This document shows, piece by piece, positions 58,125 to 64,000 of a stretch of 64,000 nt of DNA. Origin of the DNA: Thermobispora bispora DSM 43833 (GTDB lineage: Bacteria > Actinomycetota > Actinomycetes > Streptosporangiales > Streptosporangiaceae); assembly GCF_000092645.1 (NCBI RefSeq), contig NC_014165.1:3782001-3846000 (forward strand). Direction: 5' to 3'. Made by a program: the position numbers and the translations under genes. Each line of letters begins with the position of its first letter. Within the stretch, counting starts at the first letter, position 1. The notes below the pieces were generated by a model, which was not told the origin of the DNA, made no database searches, and saw only the letters and a program-made list of their open reading frames with translations.

Positions 58125-58679
58125 TCAGCCGTCGTCACGGAGCGGGTAGGAGTCCACGGTCTCGTAGCGCACCCGCGCGCCGAGGTGGCTCTGCACCAGG
58201 TGCACGGCCTCGGCCCGCCAGCGCAGCCCGCGGAACGCGCGCAGCGCGTCGACCAGCGGCCGCAGGTCGCCGCCGTGGCGTGCCCGGGCCAGGGTGAGGT
58301 GGGGGTGGAACGGCTTCCGGTCCACCTGCGCCCCGGCCCGCAGCGCGCCGGCGGCGACCTCCCCGGCGAGCCGGGTCAGCGACGGGCCGGCGGTGAGGCC
58401 GACCCAGAAGACCCGGCCCCGGTCCGGGGAGGGGAACGCCCCAGCCCCGGTGAACGACAGGTCGAGCGGCCGGTGCCGGGCCGCCGCCCGGGCCAGCCGT
58501 ACCCGAAGGTCCGGGAGGACGGCGTCGGGCACGTCGCCGAGGAAGGCGAGCGTCACGTGCCAGAGCTCCGGGTCCACCCAGCGCAGCAGCGGCCACTCGT
58601 CGCGCAACCGCCCGACCGCCGCGTCGATCTCATCCAGCGCCTTCTGCGGCGGTAGCAGGGCCACGAACAACCGGCTCAC
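58125..58679 (-). CDS. thpR: RNA 2',3'-cyclic phosphodiesterase (ThpR)
   Basis: A 184-residue member of the 2H phosphoesterase family. The two HxTx catalytic motifs are HVTL near residue 41 and HLTL near residue 127, separated by the usual distance, and RLFVALLPP is the typical N-terminus. The enzyme opens 2',3'-cyclic ends of RNA and can ligate tRNA halves in vitro. The GTG at 58679 fits the family start; it overlaps the last 50 bases of the MFS gene on the same strand, so the two may be co-transcribed. Confidence 0.93.
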   Translation of the reverse strand: MSRLFVALLPPQKALDEIDAAVGRLRDEWPLLRWVDPELWHVTLAFLGDVPDAVLPDLRVRLARAAARHRPLDLSFTGAGAFPSPDRGRVFWVGLTAGPSLTRLAGEVAAGALRAGAQVDRKPFHPHLTLARARHGGDLRPLVDALRAFRGLRWRAEAVHLVQSHLGARVRYETVDSYPLRDDG

Positions 58680-59997
58680 CCGCCGATTCCTTTCTCTCAC
58701 CCTCGGTCTTGCCCGCGATGAGCCGGGTCAGCAGCAGGGCGAGGCCGACCCCGGCGACGCTCAGCGACCCCGCGGTGGCGACCGCGGCCCGGATGCCGAT
58801 CAGCTCGGTCAGCCACCCGACCAGCGGCGCCCCGATCGGCGCTCCGCCGGTGAGCACGAGGACGTAGATCCCGGTGACCCGGCCGCGCATGTGGGGAGAG
58901 GCGCCGAGCTGCACCATCGTATTCGCCGTCGTGTTCACGCTGATCATCGCCATCCCGGCGGGGAGCAGCACCGCGAGGAAGGCGGGGTACGCCGGGGCGA
59001 TCGCGGCCGCGATCTGGAAGGTCCCGAAGCAGATCGCCCCGATGAGCAGGAACCGGCGGCTCGGCGCCACCCGCCGTGCGGCGAGCAAGGCGCCGCCGAG
59101 GGCTCCGATCGCGAACGCGCTCGACGCGATGCCGAACGAGGACGCCCCCGCCTTGAAGACCTCGCGCGCCATCAGCGCGATGCTCGCCGAGAAGCTCTGC
59201 ATGAAGATCGCCATGAAGCCGACCACGAGGATGGGCAGCAGCAGGGCGGGTCGGCGCCGGACGTACCGGAACCCCTCCCGGAGCTGGCCCTTGGCCCGCT
59301 TGACCGGCTCGGGGGTGTGCAGCTCGGCGGTGCGCATCATGGCGAGGCCGGCGATGACCGCGGCGAACGACACCGCGTTGAGCATGTAGATCGGCCCGGT
59401 GCCCAGCCAGTGGATGAGCAGGCCGGCGACGGCCGGTCCGACGACCCTGGCGAGGTTGAACGATGAGCTGTTGAGCGCGATCGCGTTCGGCAGGTCCTTC
59501 CGGCCGACCATCTCCACGACGAAGGACTGCCGGGTCGGCACCTCGACACAGGAGACGCAGCCGAGGAGGAAGGCCATCACGTAGACGTGCCAGACCTGCG
59601 CCGTGCCGCTGAGCACCAGCACGCCCATGACCAGCGCGAGCAGCCCCATGAGCGACTGGGCCACGATGAGCACCCGCCGCTTGGGGTAGCGGTCGGCGAT
59701 CATCCCGCCCCAGAGCCCGAACAGCAGCACCGGGAGGAACTGCAGCGCCACGGTGATGCCGAGGGCGGAGCCGCTGCCGCGGGTGAGGTCGAGGACGAGC
59801 CAGTCCTGGGCGGTCCGCTGCATCCAGGTGCCGACGTTGGAGATCACTCCACCGGCGGCGAACAGCCGGAAGTTGTAGTTGCGCAGCGAGCGGAAGAGCC
59901 CGCCTACATTCTGGAGAGCTTCTCCAGAATCGGCGCGGCCGACCGGAGGATCTCCTTCTCCTCCGGCGTCAGCTCCGCCAGCCGCTGGGCCAGCCAC
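58630..59997 (-). CDS. MFS exporter (MFS_3/enterobactin-exporter-like)
   Basis: A 12-helix exporter. The conserved part begins at LFRSLRNYNFRLFAAGGVISNVGTWMQRTAQDWLVL and includes motif A (GGMIADRYPKRRVLI) and CVEVPTRQSFVVEMVGRKDLPNAIALNS, hallmarks of this family. The start is a problem: no ATG, GTG or TTG exists in frame within 90 bases of the conserved N-terminus. The first candidate is a GTG at 59997, inside the MarR gene, giving 455 residues with a Gly/Ala-rich leader. A non-standard start near 59880-59907 is the alternative. It follows marR directly and is presumably repressed by it. Confidence 0.85.
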   Translation of the reverse strand: MAGPAAGGADAGGEGDPPVGRADSGEALQNVGGLFRSLRNYNFRLFAAGGVISNVGTWMQRTAQDWLVLDLTRGSGSALGITVALQFLPVLLFGLWGGMIADRYPKRRVLIVAQSLMGLLALVMGVLVLSGTAQVWHVYVMAFLLGCVSCVEVPTRQSFVVEMVGRKDLPNAIALNSSSFNLARVVGPAVAGLLIHWLGTGPIYMLNAVSFAAVIAGLAMMRTAELHTPEPVKRAKGQLREGFRYVRRRPALLLPILVVGFMAIFMQSFSASIALMAREVFKAGASSFGIASSAFAIGALGGALLAARRVAPSRRFLLIGAICFGTFQIAAAIAPAYPAFLAVLLPAGMAMISVNTTANTMVQLGASPHMRGRVTGIYVLVLTGGAPIGAPLVGWLTELIGIRAAVATAGSLSVAGVGLALLLTRLIAGKTEGERKESAGEPVVRGPATAAEGAG

Positions 59998-60347
59998 GCC
60001 TCCTTCGCCCGCCGCTCCTCCTGGAGCAGCGCCGCCCCCTTCGGGGTCACGGTGATCGTCACCTGCCTGCGGTCGGTCGGATGGGGCCTGCGCTCCAGCA
60101 GGCCCCGCTCCTCCAGTTTGGCGATCACGCGCGTCATTGAGGGGGGCTGCACCTTCTCCAGCTCCGCGAGCTCGCCGGGGGTTACGGCAGGGCGCCGTTC
60201 CACGGCGGACAGCGTCGCGAGCTGGGTGGGTGTCAGCGCATGCTGGGAGGCCTGCCTGCGCAGGCGCCGGTTCAGCCGGGCGAGTGACACGCGGAGCGCG
60301 GATGCGAGTCCGGCGTCGGTACGGAGATTCTCGTCGTTCGTTAGCAT
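59904..60347 (-). CDS. MarR-family regulator of the adjacent exporter
   Basis: A 147-residue MarR protein: LTPTQLATLSAVERRPAVTPGELAELEKVQPPSMTRVIAKLEERGLLERRPHPTDRRQVTITVTPKG is the winged helix with the DxR wing. It precedes the MFS exporter on the same strand, the common MarR/efflux arrangement. An inverted repeat covers its start codon. Its reading frame ends ATG-TAG at 59904, inside the presumed leader of the exporter gene. Confidence 0.93.
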   Translation of the reverse strand: MLTNDENLRTDAGLASALRVSLARLNRRLRRQASQHALTPTQLATLSAVERRPAVTPGELAELEKVQPPSMTRVIAKLEERGLLERRPHPTDRRQVTITVTPKGAALLQEERRAKEAWLAQRLAELTPEEKEILRSAAPILEKLSRM

Positions 60348-60367
60348 GTCTCATTACCCTTGCTAAC
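60340..60367 (-). promoter_or_regulatory. MarR operator over the marR start
   Basis: GTTAGCA (60340-60346) and TGCTAAC (60361-60367) are exact inverted repeats 14 bases apart. One arm overlaps the ATG of the MarR gene, so the protein probably represses its own operon here. Confidence 0.75.
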
Positions 60368-60396
60368 AATATGACCGGCGCCGGTATTCCCGCCCG

Positions 60397-61896
60397 TCAC
60401 ACGCCCAACAGGCTCCTGATCGGCTCCATGGCGAAGTAGATGACGAAGAGGCCCGCCACGAGCCAGAGCAGGAAGCTGATCTCCCGTGCCTTACCCCGGA
60501 CCGCCTTGATGAACACGTAGCTGATGAAGCCCGCGCCGATGCCGACCGTGATGGAGTAGGTGAACGGCATCAGCACGATCGTCAGGAACGCCGGGATCGC
60601 GACCTCGAAGTTGGAGAAATCGATCTCCTTGACCTGGGTCATCATGAGGAACCCGACGATGACGAGCGCGGGCGTCGCCGCCTCGAACGGCACCACCTCG
60701 GTGAGCGGCGCGAGGAACATCGACAGCAGGAACAGCACGCCGGTGACCACGCTCGCCAGCCCGGTCCGCGCGCCCTCACCCACGCCGGCCGCGGACTCGA
60801 CGTAGGTGGTGTTCGAAGAGACGCTGGCCGCACCGCCGGCCGCGGCGGCGAGCGAGTCGACCAGCAGGATCTCCCGGGTCCGCTCCAGGCTGCCGTCCGG
60901 CTTGACCAGGCCGGCCTGCCGGCCGACGCCGACGATCGTGCCCATAGTGTCGAAGAAGTCGGCGAGCATGAGCGTGAACACGAGCATCACGGCGGCGAGC
61001 CCGCCGACCTTGGCGAAGCCGCCGAAGAGGCTGAACTGGCCGAGCAGCGACAGGTCGGGGAGCTCGATCAGCGAGGAGGGCAGCGTCGGCACGTTCAGCG
61101 ACCACGCGTCGGGGTTGACGGTCTTGCCGTCGACCACCTGCGGGCCGAGCTTGGCGATCGCCTCCACGATGATCGCCAGCACGGTCGAGCCGAGGATGCC
61201 GATGAGGATCGCGCCCTTGACCTTGCGCGCGACCAGGAACGCGGTGCCGAGCAGGCCGATGACGAAGACCAGGGTCGGCCAGCCGGTGAGCGAGCCGGTG
61301 CCGAGCGAGCCGAGCTGCACCGGGACCGTGGTGCCGGCCGCGTCGGGGACGCGCCGGACGAAGCCCGCGTCGACGAAGCCGATGAGCGCGATGAAGAGCC
61401 CGATGCCGACGCTGATCGCGGTCTTGAGCTCGGGCGGGATCGCGCGGAACACGGCGGCCCGGAAGCCGGTGAGGACGAGGATGGTGATGATGATGCCCTC
61501 GAGCACCACCAGGCCCATCGCGTCCTCCCAGGACATCTGGCTCGCCACCCCGAACGCCAGGAACGCGTTCAGGCCGAGGCCGGTCGCGATCGCGAAGGGC
61601 ACGCGGCCGAACACGCCCATCGCGATCGTGAAGATGCCGGCCACGAAGGACGTGGCCGCGGCGATGAGCGGGAGGTTGGGCGAGGAGCCGTCACCGAGGT
61701 ACTCCCCGGTGGCGTCCGCGACGGTGCCGATGATGAGCGGGTTCAGCACCACGATGTAGGCCATGGTGAAGAACGTGGCGAGCCCGCCACGGATCTCCTG
61801 GCCTATGGTCGAGCCACGGGCGGTGATGGAGAAGTAGCGATCAAGGAAGCCCGTCGGGGCGCTCTTGGCGGTGTTGGCGGAGTCCGTGCTAGTCAC
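60397..61896 (-). CDS. purine permease of the AzgA/NCS2 family
   Basis: A 499-residue purine (guanine/hypoxanthine/adenine) proton symporter with 12-14 helices. Signature segments are EIRGGLATFFTMAYIVVLNPLII near the N-terminus, GVFGRVPFAIATGLGLNAFLAF, FDTMGTIVGVGRQAGL and SSNTTYVESAAGVGEGARTGLASVVTG. I list the GTG at 61896 because TSTDSANTAKSAPTG is a natural leader. An ATG at 61917 has GGAAAG upstream and is a real alternative. A large palindrome lies upstream. The divergent neighbour is DUF2530. Confidence 0.92.
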   Translation of the reverse strand: MTSTDSANTAKSAPTGFLDRYFSITARGSTIGQEIRGGLATFFTMAYIVVLNPLIIGTVADATGEYLGDGSSPNLPLIAAATSFVAGIFTIAMGVFGRVPFAIATGLGLNAFLAFGVASQMSWEDAMGLVVLEGIIITILVLTGFRAAVFRAIPPELKTAISVGIGLFIALIGFVDAGFVRRVPDAAGTTVPVQLGSLGTGSLTGWPTLVFVIGLLGTAFLVARKVKGAILIGILGSTVLAIIVEAIAKLGPQVVDGKTVNPDAWSLNVPTLPSSLIELPDLSLLGQFSLFGGFAKVGGLAAVMLVFTLMLADFFDTMGTIVGVGRQAGLVKPDGSLERTREILLVDSLAAAAGGAASVSSNTTYVESAAGVGEGARTGLASVVTGVLFLLSMFLAPLTEVVPFEAATPALVIVGFLMMTQVKEIDFSNFEVAIPAFLTIVLMPFTYSITVGIGAGFISYVFIKAVRGKAREISFLLWLVAGLFVIYFAMEPIRSLLGV

Positions 61897-61959
61897 GCGC
61901 GAACTGTGACAGCCCATTACCACTTTCCAAAAGGGTTTTGCGGGGAGATTTTCCGGACT

Positions 61960-61988
61960 GTAACGTTTTCGTCATAAACGTTACGTTT
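61960..61988. promoter_or_regulatory. GTAACGTTT palindrome upstream of the purine permease
   Basis: GTAACGTTT (61960-61968) and AAACGTTAC (61976-61984) are exact inverted repeats with seven bases between. The right arm overlaps a second palindrome, AAACGTTACGTTT (61976-61988). In this GC-rich genome such an AT-rich symmetric block is likely an operator, placed about 45-65 bases before the permease start. Confidence 0.65.
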
Positions 61989-62021
61989 CACCCGTGGGGC
62001 AGCACCCGGCCAGGGCAGGCC

Positions 62022-62140
62022 GACGGCCCGTACGCACCGCACGGCCGGAGGCCCGCGGTCCGCGCACCGCACGGCCACAGGCCGGCGGTGCGCACACACC
62101 ACAAGGCCGGAAGGCCGGCGGCCCGCCGCCGCGCGCCCAG
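62022..62140. repeat. degenerate ~30-bp tandem repeat in the permease-DUF2530 spacer
   Basis: About four imperfect units of roughly 29-33 bases, with recurrent GCACCGCACGGCC and GGCCGGCGG segments (for example 62022-62050, 62051-62080, 62081-62113). The rest of the spacer to 62377 is GC-rich with no gene visible. Confidence 0.55.
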
Positions 62141-62377
62141 GGTCCGGCCGGAGCCGTCCGGCTCCGGAGGAGAACCGGCTGACCGGCCCCGCACCCCGTG
62201 ACCTCACGCCGCGCCCCGGGTCCGCGTGCCACCGTATCCGAGCCCGGAGACTGCTCGGGCCGCACCCCGCCCTCTCGCACGGCCGGCCTGCGGTGACCGC
62301 GCCCCGCCACCCGGAACGGCGGCCCCCGGCCACCGCGGCCCCGAGCCTCCGGAAGGCGGCGGCCGGCGGGCGGCGTC

Positions 62378-62383
62378 TAAGCT
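62378..62383 (+). promoter_or_regulatory. -10 box of the DUF2530 gene
   Basis: TAAGCT ends seven bases before the GTG at 62391, with TGCGCAC between and no ribosome site, so the mRNA is probably leaderless. Confidence 0.55.
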
Positions 62384-62390
62384 TGCGCAC

Positions 62391-62624
62391 GTGACCCAGC
62401 GGCGCCAAGAGGAACTCAAGCCCATCGAGACCCACGACACCGCGACCATCCTGGTCGGCACGGTCCTGTGGGTGATCGCCCTCCTGGCCATGGTGCTGGT
62501 GGTCAAGCCGGCCGACCCCCGCCCGGTCTGGACCTGCGTCGCCGGCATCGGGCTCGGCCTCTTCGGCCTCGGCTACGTCCGGATCCGCGACGCCCGCCGC
62601 AAGCGGCGCTCGACCGGCGCCTGA
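62391..62624 (+). CDS. DUF2530 small membrane protein
   Basis: A 77-residue protein with two helices (TILVGTVLWVIALLAMVLVV and WTCVAGIGLGLFGLGYV), an N-terminal RQEELKPIETHDT and a basic tail RIRDARRKRR. This matches DUF2530, a family confined to actinobacteria as far as I recall and often found beside the AzgA permease. Function unknown. The GTG at 62391 is supported by the leaderless -10 box; a longer frame to 62226 is non-conserved. Confidence 0.85.
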   Translation: MTQRRQEELKPIETHDTATILVGTVLWVIALLAMVLVVKPADPRPVWTCVAGIGLGLFGLGYVRIRDARRKRRSTGA

Positions 62625-62655
62625 TCGCTCACCACGGCCGGCCGGCGCCGGACGC

Positions 62656-64000
62656 TCACAGCGACGTCACCGGGTCGAGGTCGGCCTCGGCGAGCAGAAT
62701 CGGGACCCGGGCCGGATCGCGGAGCAGGGCGGCGACGGCGAGCCGATCGCCCCATTGACCGGCCGCCCAGGCGAGGCCGCGGGCGAGCCCGTCCACGCCC
62801 GAGGCGTGCACGGTCCCCTCGTAGTACCGCCACGGCACCGGCCGCCCGTCGACGAGCAGGCGCTCGTGCTCCACGTAGGTGGCCGGGGCGTCCGGCAGCA
62901 GCGAGCGCACCTCGGCGGGCACCGGCCGCTCCACCCCGGTGGAGGTCACCTCGCCGGTGACCACCTCCCCGGCGATGGGCAGGTCGAGCACCTCGGCGAG
63001 CGACTCGGCGAGGTCGAACGGCGCGAGGATGAGCGGCCGGTCCTCGACCAGCGGCAGCAGGTCGGGCGCCTCCACCACGACCGGGCCGTCGGAGACGTCG
63101 GCGACGACCACCGAGCCCTTGCGGATCGCCCGCACCGCGTCCGGCGGGGTGACCCGCTGCGGGTCCACGCCGGCGAGCGCGATCCACAGCGCGCGGAGCT
63201 GGGCCCGGTCCACCTCGGCCTCCGGGTCGGCGAGCCGCTCGAGCAGCTCGTCCGGCCCGCCGTACGAGGCGAGCAGCTCGCCGAGCGACGACCGGACCCC
63301 GATGAGCTTGAGCGCCTCCTCGTCGATGACCGCCGGCGCCTCGCCGTACAGGCCGAACAGCAGGGGGTCGCCCGAGGCGAGCCGCAGCTCGGTGGGGCGC
63401 CTGCCGGCGAGCACCGGGTGCCGCGACAGCCACCACGCCGTGTACGACGGCACGTCCACCGTCTCCCCGCCGGCGAGCACGCGCAGCGGCTGGAGGGCCC
63501 GGCGCAGCGGCGGGCGGGCGAGCAGGGTGAGCGCCGCGGTCCAGTCGGCGATGTACTCCAGGTCGCGCACGGCCATGAACTCCGGGGCGACGGCCGGCAC
63601 GTCGCTCTCGGGCAGCAGCTCGTAGATCGCCTCCAGCCACTCCTCCTCGCCGTCGAGGCCGTGGTCGCACTCGGCCGGGTCGAGCACCACGTCGTGGTCG
63701 TGCACCACGGCGAACCCGTCGAGCACCCCGGCCGCGGTGAGCACCCGGGGGCCGTAGCGCTCCACCAGGTCGGGCGCGGCCACCCCGAACCGCACCTCGG
63801 GGTCGATCATCTTGGCGAGGGCGCCGTCGGCGAGGAGGAGGTCGCCGGCCGCGTACCGCTCGCCGTCCGCGCTGCGGAGCGCGAGATCGGCGAGCCACGG
63901 CGCCTCCCCGGCGGTGAGCCCGGCCGCCTCCACCAGGGTGAGCACGGCCTGCGCCACGGGCTCGGGGTCGGGGCTGTCGAGCGACTCGGCGACCGCGGTC
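62656..64000 (-). CDS. C-terminal part of a sacsin/Hsp90-like ATPase protein (partial)
   Basis: The frame is open to the window edge, so at least 448 C-terminal residues are present and the N-terminus is missing. The sequence is acidic, Leu/Ala-rich and soluble, with EDRPLILAPFDLAESLAEVLDLP, RYYEGTVHASGVDGLARGLAWAAGQW and a final DPARVPILLAEADLDPVTSL. In actinomycetes a protein of about 1,000 residues with an N-terminal Hsp90/sacsin-type ATPase domain lies next to DUF2530, and this fragment matches that place and style. The ATPase domain itself is not visible, so the assignment rests on context and memory. A GTG at 63957 is internal. Confidence 0.6.
   Translation of the reverse strand, partial: TAVAESLDSPDPEPVAQAVLTLVEAAGLTAGEAPWLADLALRSADGERYAAGDLLLADGALAKMIDPEVRFGVAAPDLVERYGPRVLTAAGVLDGFAVVHDHDVVLDPAECDHGLDGEEEWLEAIYELLPESDVPAVAPEFMAVRDLEYIADWTAALTLLARPPLRRALQPLRVLAGGETVDVPSYTAWWLSRHPVLAGRRPTELRLASGDPLLFGLYGEAPAVIDEEALKLIGVRSSLGELLASYGGPDELLERLADPEAEVDRAQLRALWIALAGVDPQRVTPPDAVRAIRKGSVVVADVSDGPVVVEAPDLLPLVEDRPLILAPFDLAESLAEVLDLPIAGEVVTGEVTSTGVERPVPAEVRSLLPDAPATYVEHERLLVDGRPVPWRYYEGTVHASGVDGLARGLAWAAGQWGDRLAVAALLRDPARVPILLAEADLDPVTSL

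Noticed and set aside
61960-61984. rho-independent terminator
   Set aside because: The stem is AT-rich, lacks a T run, and lies upstream of divergent genes, so an operator is more likely.
1-64000. tRNA, rRNA or riboswitch genes
   Set aside because: I looked for conserved tRNA arm patterns and known riboswitch cores and saw none I could support by eye; a covariance-model scan would decide.

Overview
The window is 64 kb of very GC-rich DNA with the organisation of a filamentous actinomycete. Evidence includes GC-biased codon use, many ATGA/GTGA start-stop overlaps, a four-gene conservon (histidine kinase, roadblock, DUF742, GTPase), a DUF2530/purine-permease/sacsin-like block, and several genes whose -10 box sits 6-7 bases before the start codon, as in leaderless mRNAs. 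A member of the Streptosporangiales (for example Thermobispora or a relative) fits, but the genus is a guess. No rRNA, tRNA, insertion sequence, CRISPR array or replication origin was seen.

Region 1 (1-9.5 kb, plus strand) is a tightly coupled [NiFe]-hydrogenase accessory and maturation operon: NifU/Rieske fusion, NHL-repeat protein, HypF, HypC, an SIS-HypC fusion, a GmhA-like SIS protein, HypE, a second HypC, HypD and a DUF6390-like protein. The hydrogenase subunits, HypA and HypB are not in the window. Region 2 (9.7-19.6 kb) is mixed metabolism: cupin, zinc alcohol dehydrogenase, COG2345-type regulator, CopD-like membrane protein, the lactate-oxidation operon lutABC, a secreted M28 peptidase, a 27-bp tandem repeat, a secreted SH3 protein and an acetyltransferase. 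Region 3 (19.7-22.9 kb, minus) is a sugar ABC importer (lipoprotein plus two permeases, no ATPase) behind a LacI-type operator.

Region 4 (23.4-31.2 kb, minus) is the most interesting part. A cytochrome P450, a class I terpene synthase and a class II diterpene cyclase overlap by 4 bases each and are followed in the same direction by a complete conservon, so a putative labdane-type diterpenoid pathway is physically linked to a conservon. Region 5 (31.3-39.8 kb) holds a 30-residue membrane peptide gene, a TetR/MFS efflux pair with two matching operators, a cupin, an NfeD/SPFH membrane-microdomain pair and two dynamin-like GTPases.

Region 6 (39.9-48.4 kb) is an envelope-export cluster: response regulator, DUF5666-like protein, MacB-like permease and ATPase, an adaptor, a second adaptor gene broken by three single-base frame changes, and a histidine kinase with its response regulator. 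Region 7 (48.5-58 kb) contains L-2-hydroxyglutarate oxidase, an Hrp1-like CBS protein, a surface beta-propeller protein, a CPBP protease with a PadR/HAAS pair, a YdcF-like protein, a divergent PadR/flavin monooxygenase pair and an aldo-keto reductase. Region 8 (58-64 kb) contains an RNA cyclic phosphodiesterase, an MFS/MarR efflux pair, an AzgA-type purine permease, DUF2530 and the C-terminal part of a sacsin/Hsp90-like ATPase protein that runs off the right edge.
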